Positions 1-7,877 of a DNA stretch of 64,000 nt are shown here, piece by piece. Source of the stretch: Amycolatopsis sp. NBRC 101858 (GTDB taxonomy: Bacteria > Actinomycetota > Actinomycetes > Mycobacteriales > Pseudonocardiaceae); the NCBI RefSeq assembly GCF_030269325.1, contig NZ_BSTD01000005.1:825391-889390 (forward strand), read 5' to 3'. Under the pieces are notes generated by a model that ran no database searches, was not told where the DNA came from, and was given only the letters and a program-made list of their open reading frames with translations. The stretch's first letter is position 1. The number at the start of each line of letters is the position of its first letter. Position numbers and translations under genes: made by a program.

Positions 1-535
1 CGACCAGCGCCGGGTTCGAGAACAGCGCGCCGAAGTCGTCGAGGTGCAGGGTGCCGCCTTCGAGCCGGCTGCCGACCGGGTTCTGCAGGAACGAGTTGGC
101 CAGCATGATGAACAGCGCCGACGCGTACGCGGTCAGCGTGACCAGCCAGATCAGCGTCAGGTGCAGCCACTTGGGCATCCGCCCGAAGCCGAAGATCCAC
201 AGGCCGAGGAAGGTCGACTCCAGGAAGAACGCGACCAGCGTCTCAATGGCCAGCGGGGCGCCGAAGACATCCCCGGCGAAAGCGGAAAGACCGGTCCAGG
301 TCAGCCCGAACTGGAATTCCATCACGATTCCGGTGACGATTCCCAGAGCGTAGTTGATCACGTACAGGCGGCCCCAGAAGCGCGTCATCCGCAGCAGCTC
401 GGGCTTGCCGCCGAGCGTCCAGCGCGTCTGCATCACGGCCACCAGCGTGACCAACCCCAGTGTGAGCAGCACGAACAGGAAGTGCAGCGATGTCGTCGTC
501 GCGAACTGGAGTCTCGCGACCGGGAGTGCGTCCAT
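1..535 (-). CDS. cydA: Cytochrome bd ubiquinol oxidase subunit I, N-terminal part (cut by window edge)
   Basis: Translating the minus strand from the ATG at 535 gives 178 residues that read as the start of CydA, the haem-bearing subunit of the cytochrome bd quinol oxidase, a membrane terminal oxidase that reduces oxygen to water. The N-terminus carries LHFLFVLLTLGLV, whose His18 matches the haem b595 ligand near position 19 in the family. It is followed by membrane segments and the motif FGAPLAIETLVAFFLEST. The C-terminal two thirds, including the Q-loop, lie outside the window. There is no Shine-Dalgarno sequence before the ATG. A TATAGT box ends 8 nt upstream, so the mRNA is probably leaderless. 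The family call is secure. Confidence 0.93.
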   Translation of the reverse strand, partial: MDALPVARLQFATTTSLHFLFVLLTLGLVTLVAVMQTRWTLGGKPELLRMTRFWGRLYVINYALGIVTGIVMEFQFGLTWTGLSAFAGDVFGAPLAIETLVAFFLESTFLGLWIFGFGRMPKWLHLTLIWLVTLTAYASALFIMLANSFLQNPVGSRLEGGTLHLDDFGALFSNPALV

Positions 536-543
536 GCCGAGCG

Positions 544-574
544 ACTATATACGTAGTCTGGCTACATGTAGCCA
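544..574 (-). promoter_or_regulatory. cydA promoter with perfect 16-bp palindrome
   Basis: On the minus strand a -10 box TATAGT (544-549) ends 8 nt before the cydA ATG. The perfect palindrome TGGCTACATGTAGCCA (559-574) covers the position expected for the -35 element. This arrangement suits a repressor operator. The sequence does not resemble the Rex site known for Streptomyces cyd genes (TGTGAAC-n3-TTCACA). The operator role is inferred. Confidence 0.6.
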
Positions 575-676
575 CCAAATCCATGAGATCCGGGTCATCT
601 CCGGGAAATCCCCGGGTGTCACCGGTGCGTCCGGTCAATAGCCTTCCCGGGGTAGGCATGCGTAGACTGCGTACCT

Positions 677-994
677 ATGAAGGCGGACACCTTGCGCGGG
701 CACCTCGACGCGCTGCTGCTGGCTGTGCTCGACGGCCGCAAGCTGCACGGCTACGCGATCATCGAGGCGCTCCAGCTGCGCACCGACGGCGCGCTCGACC
801 TGCCCACCGGCACCGTCTACCCGGCCCTGCGCCGGCTGGAGCGGGCCGGCTGGCTGGCCAGCGAGTGGGACGTCGTGGGCGGCCGCAAGCGCCGGACGTA
901 CCGCCTCACCCGCTCCGGCGAGCAGGCCTTGGCCGCCGAGCGCACGGAGTGGCGGGAGTTCACCACGGTCATCGGGGGAGTACTGGGCGCATGA
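677..994 (+). CDS. PadR-family transcriptional regulator
   Basis: This 105-residue protein has the PadR winged helix: LHGYAIIEAL, then GTVYPALRRLERAGWL (recognition helix) and a wing with GRKRRTYRLT. The length is typical of the short PadR class. It probably represses the membrane-protein gene that follows and overlaps it by 4 nt (ATGA), a pairing common for PadR genes. TAGACT at 663-668 lies 8 nt before the ATG with no Shine-Dalgarno sequence, suggesting a leaderless transcript. The ligand is unknown. Confidence 0.9.
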   Translation: MKADTLRGHLDALLLAVLDGRKLHGYAIIEALQLRTDGALDLPTGTVYPALRRLERAGWLASEWDVVGGRKRRTYRLTRSGEQALAAERTEWREFTTVIGGVLGA

Positions 995-1659
995 TCGACG
1001 AGTACCTGGGGGAGCTGGACCGCAGGCTGCACGGCTGCGGCCGGTTCAAGGCCGACCTGCTCGAAGAGGCCCGCGACGGCCTGCACGACGCCGCCGACGC
1101 CTACCGCGAGGGCGGCTGGGCCGACGCGGACGCCGAGCGCCGCGCGGTCGCCGACTTCGGCCCGGCGGCCGTCGTCGCCCGCGACTACCAGGCCGAGCTC
1201 GGCATGCTCAGCGGCGTCCGGACGCTGTGGAAGCTCGTCGTCGGCGTCCCGGCGATGCAGATCGCGTGGGACTACGCCCGGATCCTCACCTTCGGCGAGT
1301 GGACGAAGATCTCCACGCCGACGCCGGAGTGGTACAAGGTCGTCACGCACGTCACCCACGGCGCCGTGTTCGTCGTGCCGGTGATCGGCGTGCTCGCGCT
1401 GCTCGGCATCCGCTGGCTGAGCCGGAAGCTCGACGGCACCGGGCTCGCCCGGTTCTGCGGCATCCTCATCGCGCTCGCGGTCGGCATCAACCTCGCGTCG
1501 GTCGGGCTGCTGATCAGCACGACCGGGTTCGTGGACGCATCGAGGCTGTTCCTGAGCGTCCCGTGTGCCGTGCTGATGGTCGCCTGGGTGCTCCTTTCGC
1601 TCCGGCTGGTCGTGCTCGCGAGACGATCCTGGGGTGGGTATGCCACGATCGTCGCGTGA
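991..1659 (+). CDS. PadR-linked membrane protein (permease-prefix-like)
   Basis: This 222-residue protein has a soluble N-terminal part (about residues 1-75) with the pattern of permease-prefix domains encoded next to PadR genes: YLGELDRRL, then acidic helices and RAVADFGPAAVVARDYQAEL. Three to four hydrophobic segments follow (about 120-145, 160-180, 190-212). The ATG overlaps the padR stop, so the two are translationally coupled. A role in membrane stress or drug response under PadR control is inferred from the pairing only. Confidence 0.7.
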   Translation: MIDEYLGELDRRLHGCGRFKADLLEEARDGLHDAADAYREGGWADADAERRAVADFGPAAVVARDYQAELGMLSGVRTLWKLVVGVPAMQIAWDYARILTFGEWTKISTPTPEWYKVVTHVTHGAVFVVPVIGVLALLGIRWLSRKLDGTGLARFCGILIALAVGINLASVGLLISTTGFVDASRLFLSVPCAVLMVAWVLLSLRLVVLARRSWGGYATIVA

Positions 1660-1979
1660 CGACCGCGCTGATCTACCTCGTAGTCATGCTGCTGGTGGCC
1701 GCCGTGGTGTTCCTGCTCGCCGCCGTGGTCTTCGGCCGGGGTGAGGAGCTCGCCCCGCTGCCGCCGGGCAGCTCGCCGACGCGGCTGCCCGCCGAGGACA
1801 TCACCGGCGAGGACCTGCAGGAGGTCCGCTTCCAGCTGGTCCTGCGCGGCTACAAGATGTCCGAAGTGGACTGGGTGATGCGGCGCCTCGGCGTCGAGCT
1901 CGACGAGCTGCGCACCCGGGTCGCCGAGCTGGAGCAGCGCGAACGCGAGCGGGAGAGCTCGCCCGAGGGCGCCCAGTGA
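1656..1979 (+). CDS. DivIVA-domain membrane-anchored protein
   Basis: This 107-residue protein has one N-terminal membrane helix (about residues 3-27), a linker, and then a DivIVA-type segment, VRFQLVLRGYKMSEVDWVMR, followed by a short coiled coil rich in Glu and Arg. DivIVA proteins bind curved membrane and organise polar growth in actinobacteria. This short form lacks the long coiled coil of Wag31. The GTG start overlaps the preceding stop, and the next gene overlaps it in turn. The same small gene precedes tag in M. tuberculosis (Rv1209). Confidence 0.8.
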   Translation: MTTALIYLVVMLLVAAVVFLLAAVVFGRGEELAPLPPGSSPTRLPAEDITGEDLQEVRFQLVLRGYKMSEVDWVMRRLGVELDELRTRVAELEQRERERESSPEGAQ

Positions 1980-2434
1980 CGGACCTGGTGCTCTCGGTCG
2001 ACGTCCGCGCCCCGGCCGGGACGACCTGGCTCGCGCTGACGGACTGGACGCGCCAGGGCGAGTGGATGCTCGGCACCGACGTCGAGGTCGTCGAGGGCAA
2101 CGGCCGCAGCGTCGGGTCGCGGCTGGCGGCGTTCACCGGGGTGGCCGGCATCGGCTTCACCGACACGATGGAGATCACCAGCTGGGAGCCGCCGGTGCGG
2201 TGCGGGGTCCGCCACCTCGGCAGCGTCGTGCAGGGCACCGGCGTGTTCCAGGTGGTGCCCAAGGGCGCGACGCTCTCGACGTTCGTCTGGGCCGAGCACC
2301 TGCGGCTGCCGTTCGGGCCGCTGGGGCGGCTCGGCTGGCCGGTGGTGCGGCCGGCGTTCGCGCTGGGGGTGCGCCAGTCGCTGCGGCGGTTCGCGCGGTT
2401 CGCGGAGGACTATTCGGTGGGTGGGAATGAGTGA
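1976..2434 (+). CDS. SRPBCC-family lipid/ligand-binding-like protein
   Basis: This 152-residue protein has the polyketide cyclase/SRPBCC pattern. It opens with a beta strand (VDVRAPAGTTWLALTDW), has a central TDTMEITSWEPP strand pair, and ends with a long C-terminal helix. Such proteins form a hydrophobic cavity. The ligand cannot be read from sequence. The GTG start overlaps the DivIVA-domain gene stop, and its own stop lies 8 nt inside tag, so it is part of a tightly coupled operon. Confidence 0.8.
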   Translation: MTDLVLSVDVRAPAGTTWLALTDWTRQGEWMLGTDVEVVEGNGRSVGSRLAAFTGVAGIGFTDTMEITSWEPPVRCGVRHLGSVVQGTGVFQVVPKGATLSTFVWAEHLRLPFGPLGRLGWPVVRPAFALGVRQSLRRFARFAEDYSVGGNE

Positions 2435-2990
2435 GCTGATCGGCACCGACGGCGTCCCGCGGTGCAGCTGGGGCAACTCGGCCCCGGACTACATCGAGTA
2501 CCACGACACCGAATGGGGCGTGCCGCTCCACGGCCAGGACGAGCTGTACGAGCGGCTGTGCCTCGAGTCGTTCCAGTCGGGGCTCTCGTGGATCACCATC
2601 CTGCGCAAGCGGGAGGGCTTCCGGAAGGCGTTCAAGCGGTTCAAGCCGGCGAAGGTGGCGAAGTTCGGCGACGCCGACGTCGAGCGGCTGATGCAGGACG
2701 CGTCGATCGTGCGGAACCGGGCGAAGATCCTCGCGGCCATCAACAATGCCCAGGCGATCGCATCCCTGGACACCCCGCTGGACGACCTGCTGTGGTCGTT
2801 CGCGCCGGCGGCGCACAAGCGGCCCAAGACGATGGCGGACGTCCCGGCGATCACCGACGAGTCCAAGGCGATGGCCAAGGAGCTGAAGAAGCGCGGATTC
2901 GTGTTCCTCGGCCCGACCACGTGCTACGCGCTGATGCAGGCGACCGGCATGGTCGACGACCACGTCAGGGGCTGCTTCCGGGCCGGCTGA
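2427..2990 (+). CDS. tag: DNA-3-methyladenine glycosylase I
   Basis: This 187-residue enzyme removes 3-methyladenine from alkylated DNA as the first step of base-excision repair. The family motifs are visible: RCSWG, YHDTEWGVP and ESFQSGLSWITILRKR. The four zinc ligands of the Tag zinc snap are the Cys of RCSW, the His of YHD, and the His and Cys of DDHVRGCF near the C-terminus. The ATG at 2427 follows a purine-rich stretch and overlaps the upstream stop. A GTG two codons earlier is possible. The last codons form the left arm of a terminator hairpin. Confidence 0.95.
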   Translation: MSELIGTDGVPRCSWGNSAPDYIEYHDTEWGVPLHGQDELYERLCLESFQSGLSWITILRKREGFRKAFKRFKPAKVAKFGDADVERLMQDASIVRNRAKILAAINNAQAIASLDTPLDDLLWSFAPAAHKRPKTMADVPAITDESKAMAKELKKRGFVFLGPTTCYALMQATGMVDDHVRGCFRAG

Positions 2991-3003
2991 CCCGGAAGCA
3001 GCC
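2970..3003. terminator. Bidirectional terminator between tag and the hydratase gene
   Basis: A perfect 13-bp stem, GGCTGCTTCCGGG (2970-2982) with CCCGGAAGCAGCC (2991-3003), encloses an 8-nt loop holding the tag stop codon. Symmetric hairpins between convergent genes serve both directions. No long T tract is present, as is usual in this group. Confidence 0.8.
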
Positions 3004-3009
3004 GCGCGC

Positions 3010-3804
3010 CTACTTGCCCTGGAAGTTCGGCTTGCGCTTGCCGACGAAGGCCTCCACGGCCTCGCTGTGGTCGGCGGTCGCGCCGAGCGCGGTCTGGGCG
3101 GCGTCCTCGGCGGCGAGGGCCTCCTCGAACGTCGACTGCGCGGCCAGGTTGAGCACGCTCTTGATCTTCGCGTAGGCCACCGTCGGCCCGTTCGCCAGCT
3201 TCGCCGCGACCTTCTGGGCGCGGGCCGGCAGCTCTTCGTCCGGCACGACCTCGCCGACCAGGCCGAGCCGCAGCGCCTCGGCCGCGTCGACGGTCCGGGC
3301 CAGCAGCATCAGCTCGGCGGCCCGGCCGTAGCCGACCAGCCGCTGCAGCGTCCACGACGCGCCCGAGTCCGGGCCGAGCCCGACGTTCGCGAAGGCCATC
3401 AGGAACGACGACGACTCGGCGGCGATCCGCAGGTCACTGGCATAGGCGAAGGCCGCCCCGGCGCCGGCCGCGGTGCCGTTGATCGCCGCGATCACCGGCT
3501 TCTCCATGGACACGATCGCCCCGACGATCGGGTTGTAGTGCTCCTTCACCGTGTGTAGCGGGGCGGGGTCACCCGCCTGGAGCAGCCCCACGTGCTCCTT
3601 CAAATCCTGGCCGGCGCAGAACGCCTTGCCGGATCCGGTCAGCACGACCGCCCGGACGGCTTCGTCGTCCGCCGCCTCGCGCAGCGCCGCGAGCAGTGCT
3701 TCCTTGAGCTCGACGGTCAGCGAGTTGTACGCCTGCGGCCGGTTGAGGGTGAGGGTGCGCACCCCGTCGGCGTCGGCGGTCAGCAGGACGTCGGATGTGG
3801 TCAC
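3010..3804 (-). CDS. Enoyl-CoA hydratase/isomerase family protein (PaaG-like)
   Basis: This 264-residue crotonase-fold protein has the CoA-binding signature FCAGQDLKEH and the oxyanion-hole motif NGTAAGAGAAFAYASDL. The first catalytic Glu of true enoyl-CoA hydratases is Ala here. The second catalytic region reads GLGPDSGASWTLQRL, with an Asp as in the PaaG isomerase group, so it may isomerise rather than hydrate its CoA ester. The GTG at 3804 is chosen because AAGGAG lies 6 nt upstream. Earlier in-frame starts add residues outside the domain. It is convergent with tag and monocistronic. Confidence 0.85.
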   Translation of the reverse strand: MTTSDVLLTADADGVRTLTLNRPQAYNSLTVELKEALLAALREAADDEAVRAVVLTGSGKAFCAGQDLKEHVGLLQAGDPAPLHTVKEHYNPIVGAIVSMEKPVIAAINGTAAGAGAAFAYASDLRIAAESSSFLMAFANVGLGPDSGASWTLQRLVGYGRAAELMLLARTVDAAEALRLGLVGEVVPDEELPARAQKVAAKLANGPTVAYAKIKSVLNLAAQSTFEEALAAEDAAQTALGATADHSEAVEAFVGKRKPNFQGK

Positions 3805-4001
3805 GTCTTCTCCTTGCGCGGAAACATCGGTCGTCCGACAGTCTTCCACCCCGTGCGAGCCGCATACCAGCACCGATACGGCGGCAAAAGATCGGTCCGC
3901 TGATGCGCCCGGCCGCTGATGAGGGACAATGGACACCAGACCCGGCTGGCTTTCACGCGAGCGCGACCCGGGCGCGCCGGTTGAGACGGAGGGAGCACGC
4001 T

Positions 4002-4169
4002 ATGGCGGCCATGAAGCCCCGGACCGGAGATGGTCCCCTCGAAGTGACTAAGGAGGGGCGGGGCCTCGTGATGCGCGTACCGCTCGAGGGTGGTGGGCGA
4101 CTCGTCGTCGAACTCTCCGCGGAAGAAGCGAAGGACCTCGGCGCCGCTTTGGCGGAGGTCACCGGCTGA
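4002..4169 (+). CDS. DUF3117 small conserved actinobacterial protein
   Basis: This 55-residue protein (MAAMKPRTGDGPLEV, then GRLVVELS) matches the DUF3117 family, very conserved across actinobacteria and of unknown function. It corresponds to Rv1211, which also follows tag in M. tuberculosis. A strong Shine-Dalgarno sequence (GGAGGGAG) precedes the ATG. The DNA from 3805 to 4001 separates it from the divergent hydratase gene and must hold both promoters. No convincing boxes were seen there. Confidence 0.92.
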   Translation: MAAMKPRTGDGPLEVTKEGRGLVMRVPLEGGGRLVVELSAEEAKDLGAALAEVTG

Positions 4170-4200
4170 GCCGACCCCCTCGAACCGTCCTTCCGTCGCA

Positions 4201-4226
4201 CCCCGGTCTCCCTTCGGAGGCCGGGG
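4201..4226 (+). terminator. Terminator after DUF3117 gene
   Basis: CCCCGGTCTCC pairs with GGAGGCCGGGG (one G-U) around a short loop, 31 bp after the stop and before the leucyl aminopeptidase gene. Confidence 0.7.
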
Positions 4227-4259
4227 TCGCGGTTCCTCTGCGCCCGAAGGTTGCTCACT

Positions 4260-5708
4260 GTGCGTAATCCGCTACCCCCCGTTCCGACCAGTCTGCTCGA
4301 CATCGAGGTGGCGGGCGACCTCCGCCGCGGCGCCCCGGTGGCCCGGCTGGTGACGGCCCCCGCCGACGACGTCGAGTCCGAGCCGCTGGAGATCGGCGGC
4401 GTCCGGATCACGGGCAAGGCGGGTGACGTGCAGACGGTCCCGGCCGGCGAGGCCCGCTGGATCGCCGGCCTGGGCGACGGCGAGCCGAAGCAGTACCGGA
4501 AGGCGGGCGCGGCGCTGGGCCGCGCGGTGAACGCGGGGCTGGCGGACGACGTCGACCACGGCGGCAAGGCGTTCCGCGCCGTGCAGCTGGTGCTGCCGGA
4601 GGAGGCTTCCGGCGAGCACGTGACCGAGCTCGCGCTGGGGCTGCTGCTCGGCGGGTACCGGTTCAAGGTGACGGGGGAGGACCCTTCGCCGTCCGTCCGG
4701 ACGGTGCGGCTGGTGGGCCACGAGTCGTTCACCGAGCACGTCTCGCGGGCTGCGGTGCTGGCGGCGTCGACGGCGCTGACGCGCGACCTCGCGAACACGC
4801 CGTCGAACATCAAGTCCCCGGCCTGGCTCGCGGACACGGCGGCCCGGGTGGCCGGCCCGCGCGTCGAGGTGGCGATCCGGGACGAGAAGTGGCTGACGGC
4901 GCAGGGCTTCGGCGGCGTCCTGGCGGTCGGCGGCGGGTCGTCGCGGCCGCCGCGGCTGATCGAGATGACGTACAAGCCGTCGGGGGCGGCGAAGCACCTG
5001 CTGCTGGTGGGCAAGGGCATCACGTTCGACACGGGCGGCCTGTCGATCAAGCCGGCCGACGGCATGCACCTGATGCGCACGGACATGGCGGGCGGCGCGG
5101 CGGTGATCGCGGCGATCCGCGGGATCGCGGCGCTGGGGCTGCCGGTGCGCGTGACGGCGCTGGTGCCGGCGGCGGAGAACCACGTGTCGGGATCGGCGTA
5201 CCGGCCGGGCGACATCGTCCGCCACTACGGCGGCAAGACGACCGAGGTGGGCAACACGGACGCGGAGGGCCGCATGGTCCTGGCCGACGCGCTGGCGTAC
5301 GGGATCCGCAAGTACAACCCGGACCTGGTCGTGGACGCGGCGACGTTGACGGGCGCGATGAAGGTGTCGCTGGGGCTGCGCACGGGCGGGCTGTTCGCAA
5401 CCGACTCCGAACTGGCTTCGCGGGTCGTTTCGGCGGGCAAGCGAGTGGGCGAGGCGTGGTGGCGCATGCCCCTGGTGGAGGACTACGCGGAGAACGTCCG
5501 AGGCGAGTTCGGCGACGTCCGCCAGACCCCGGCGGGCCCGGGAGGCATCACGGCGGCGTTGTTCCTGCGGGAGTTCACGGAGGGCCTGCCGTGGGCCCAC
5601 TTGGACATCGCGGGACCGGCGAGGTCGGAGAAGAACTACGACGACGTGGTGCCCGGGGCGACGGGCTTCGCGGCGCGGACTTTGGTGGAGCTGGCGGCTT
5701 CGCTCTGA
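4260..5708 (+). CDS. pepA: Leucyl aminopeptidase (M17 family)
   Basis: This 482-residue cytosolic metallopeptidase removes N-terminal residues from peptides. The M17 signature NTDAEGRMVLADAL lies near residue 331. The metal and catalytic segment KGITFDTGGLSIKPADGMH is followed by MRTDMAGGAAV. The N-terminal third is the variable regulatory domain. The GTG at 4260 has GAAGG 9 nt upstream; a TTG three codons earlier is less likely. Length and motifs are normal and no pathway partner is adjacent. Confidence 0.93.
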   Translation: MRNPLPPVPTSLLDIEVAGDLRRGAPVARLVTAPADDVESEPLEIGGVRITGKAGDVQTVPAGEARWIAGLGDGEPKQYRKAGAALGRAVNAGLADDVDHGGKAFRAVQLVLPEEASGEHVTELALGLLLGGYRFKVTGEDPSPSVRTVRLVGHESFTEHVSRAAVLAASTALTRDLANTPSNIKSPAWLADTAARVAGPRVEVAIRDEKWLTAQGFGGVLAVGGGSSRPPRLIEMTYKPSGAAKHLLLVGKGITFDTGGLSIKPADGMHLMRTDMAGGAAVIAAIRGIAALGLPVRVTALVPAAENHVSGSAYRPGDIVRHYGGKTTEVGNTDAEGRMVLADALAYGIRKYNPDLVVDAATLTGAMKVSLGLRTGGLFATDSELASRVVSAGKRVGEAWWRMPLVEDYAENVRGEFGDVRQTPAGPGGITAALFLREFTEGLPWAHLDIAGPARSEKNYDDVVPGATGFAARTLVELAASL

Positions 5709-5726
5709 TGGGGCTGTCCGGCGGCC

Positions 5727-6641
5727 TCAGTGCTCGGCCGCCGTCGTCAGCACGTGGTCGCGGAAGCCGGTGACCGCCGGCGTCATCGGCTCGTCCGCCC
5801 GCCACGCCAGCCCGATCGTCCGGTAGGGCCGCGGCTTCAGCGGCACCTCCGCCACCCCCGCCGGGCTCCCGGGCCCGAACCGCGGCAGCAGCGCCACCCC
5901 CAAACCCGCCGCCACCAGCCCTCGTACCGTGTCCGATTCCTGCCCCTCGAACGCGATCCGCGGCGTGAACCCCGCCGCCGCGCACAGCTCGTCCGTCAGG
6001 GTCCGGACCCCGTACCCCTGCTCCAGCAGCACGAACTCCTCGTCGGCCAGCTCCGCCACCCGCACCGACTCCCGGCCCGCCAGGCGGTGGCCCGCCGGGA
6101 CCGACAGCAGGATCTCCTCGTCCACCAGCCCCGCCGTCGCCAGTGAAGGCGCCGCGGGGAGCGGGGCCAGCAGGGCCAGGTCCAGCTCGCCGTCCACCAG
6201 GCGGTCGATCATCTCCTGGCGCGAACCCTGGACCAGCGTGAACCGCACCCCCGGGTACCGCGCCCGGTGGCCGCGCAGCAGCGAAGGCACCAGCGACCGC
6301 CCGAGCAGGTGCAGGAACCCGAGCACCACGTGCCCCGACTCCGGCGCCACCTCCTCGCGCGCCAGCCGGACGCCCGTGTCCACCGCCGCCAAGCCGCGCT
6401 CGGCCGCCTCGGCCAGCAGTTCCGCCGCACGCGTGAGGCGGATGCCGCGGCCGTCCGGCACCGTCAGCGGCGCCCCCAGCGCGTCGGACAGCGCCGCGAG
6501 CCGGCGGCTCACCGTCGGCTGCGGGACGCCCAGCAGCTCGGCCGCGCGTGTGACGTTCCTCGTCTCGCGCAACGCGGCCAGCAGCGGCAGGTGCGGCGCC
6601 ACCTGCGCCGACAGCGAGTCATACGTCATCGCATGAATCAT
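5727..6641 (-). CDS. LysR-family transcriptional regulator
   Basis: This is a protein of about 304 residues with an N-terminal winged HTH (LLAALRETRNVTRAAELLG, then PQPTVSRRLAAL) and a C-terminal periplasmic-binding-like effector domain (SGHVVLGFLHLL to the C-terminus). It is divergent from a drug-type MFS exporter 50 bp away, the standard layout of a LysR regulator with its target. The start is uncertain between ATGs at 6656, 6641 and 6629. The DNA-binding helix is intact in all cases. The effector is unknown. Confidence 0.88.
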   Translation of the reverse strand: MIHAMTYDSLSAQVAPHLPLLAALRETRNVTRAAELLGVPQPTVSRRLAALSDALGAPLTVPDGRGIRLTRAAELLAEAAERGLAAVDTGVRLAREEVAPESGHVVLGFLHLLGRSLVPSLLRGHRARYPGVRFTLVQGSRQEMIDRLVDGELDLALLAPLPAAPSLATAGLVDEEILLSVPAGHRLAGRESVRVAELADEEFVLLEQGYGVRTLTDELCAAAGFTPRIAFEGQESDTVRGLVAAGLGVALLPRFGPGSPAGVAEVPLKPRPYRTIGLAWRADEPMTPAVTGFRDHVLTTAAEH

Positions 6642-6655
6642 GGCAGATTCGCGCA

Positions 6656-6685
6656 TTGGACGTATTGGTTAGCTCTGCTTACTTT
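6656..6685 (+). promoter_or_regulatory. Promoter of the MFS exporter gene
   Basis: TTGGAC (6656-6661) and TACTTT (6680-6685) are spaced by 18 bp. The -10 ends 6 nt before the GTG at 6692, predicting a leaderless mRNA. The intergenic space is shared with the divergent LysR gene. Confidence 0.5.
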
Positions 6686-6691
6686 CAGCTG

Positions 6692-7876
6692 GTGACTTCC
6701 ACGCGCCGAGTCAAGACCGCCGTCGCCGCGGCCGGGATCTCCTCCTTCGCCCTGCTCTACGCGCCGCAGCCGGTGCTGCCCCAGCTCGCCGCGCAGTACC
6801 ACCTCGACCCCGGCGGCGCGGCGCTCGCGGTCAGCGTCGCGACCGGCGCGCTCGCGATCGCCGTCCTGCCGATCGCCGCGCTGTCCGAGGTGATCGGCCG
6901 GCGCCCGGTGATCCTGACGTCGGTGATCGCGTCCGTCGTCTTCGGGCTGCTGCTGCCGCTGATGCCGACGTACCCGGCGCTGCTAGTCCTTCGCGCTCTT
7001 CAAGGCATCGCCATCGCCGGCTTCCCCGGTGTCGCGGCCGCGTACCTGGCCGAACGCCTCGGCCGCGCGGGGGTCGCGGCCGCCGTCGGCGCGATGATCG
7101 CGGGCAACACGATCGGCGGCATGCTCGGCCGGCTCGCGAGCGGGTTCACCGCCGGGCCGCTCGGCTGGCGCGGCGCGCTGTTCGTCGTCGCGGGTGTAGG
7201 CGCGCTCTGCTCGGCGATCACAGTCGTGACGCTGCCGCCGGGCACCCGCCCCCGCGGTGACGCGCAGCTTCGCGCGGTCGCCCGCGGGCTGGTCACGGCG
7301 GTGAGCAAGCCGGTGCTGCTCGCCCAGTACGCGGTGGCGTTGCTCGCGATGGGCTCGTTCGTCGCGCTCTACAACGCGGCCGGGTTCCGGCTGACCGGCG
7401 ACCCGCTGAACCTGTCGCCGGCGATCGCGTCCCTGGTCTTCCTCGCCTACGCGACCGGTTCGGTGTCCTCCGCGGCGGCCGGCCGGCTGGTGGCGCGCGT
7501 CGGCCGCCGTCGCGCGCTGATCGGCGCGCTGCTGCTGACGGCGCTCGGCGCGACGCTGACGCTGCCGGACTCACTGCCGCTGGTCATCGCCGGTTTCCTG
7601 GTGCTGACGTGCGCGTTCTTCGCGGCCCACGCGGTCGCGAACGGCTGGGCGGCGGCCGACGCCCCCGAGAACGCGCGAGGCCAGGTGGGCGGCATGTACA
7701 CGGCGACGTACTACCTGGGCAGCAGCGTCGGCGGCGCGGCAGGGGCGTGGGTCTACGGGCACGCGGGCTGGCCGTGGCTGATCGCGGTGGTGGCGGCGTG
7801 GCTGCTCGTGGCGGCGGCCGCGGTCGGCGCCGGGACGCGGGTCCGCACGGAGCGGCGTGAACTCGTGCCGAGCTGA
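6692..7876 (+). CDS. MFS transporter, drug-efflux type
   Basis: This protein of about 394 residues has 12 predicted membrane segments and the MFS loop motif ALSEVIGRRPVI between helices 2 and 3. PQPVLPQLAAQY near the N-terminus and PGVAAAYLAERL resemble the YnfM/YgaY-like proton-coupled exporters commonly paired with LysR regulators. The GTG at 6692 is preferred over the upstream TTG at 6656 because the latter overlaps the promoter. The substrate is not predictable. Confidence 0.85.
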   Translation: MTSTRRVKTAVAAAGISSFALLYAPQPVLPQLAAQYHLDPGGAALAVSVATGALAIAVLPIAALSEVIGRRPVILTSVIASVVFGLLLPLMPTYPALLVLRALQGIAIAGFPGVAAAYLAERLGRAGVAAAVGAMIAGNTIGGMLGRLASGFTAGPLGWRGALFVVAGVGALCSAITVVTLPPGTRPRGDAQLRAVARGLVTAVSKPVLLAQYAVALLAMGSFVALYNAAGFRLTGDPLNLSPAIASLVFLAYATGSVSSAAAGRLVARVGRRRALIGALLLTALGATLTLPDSLPLVIAGFLVLTCAFFAAHAVANGWAAADAPENARGQVGGMYTATYYLGSSVGGAAGAWVYGHAGWPWLIAVVAAWLLVAAAAVGAGTRVRTERRELVPS

Positions 7877-7877
7877 C

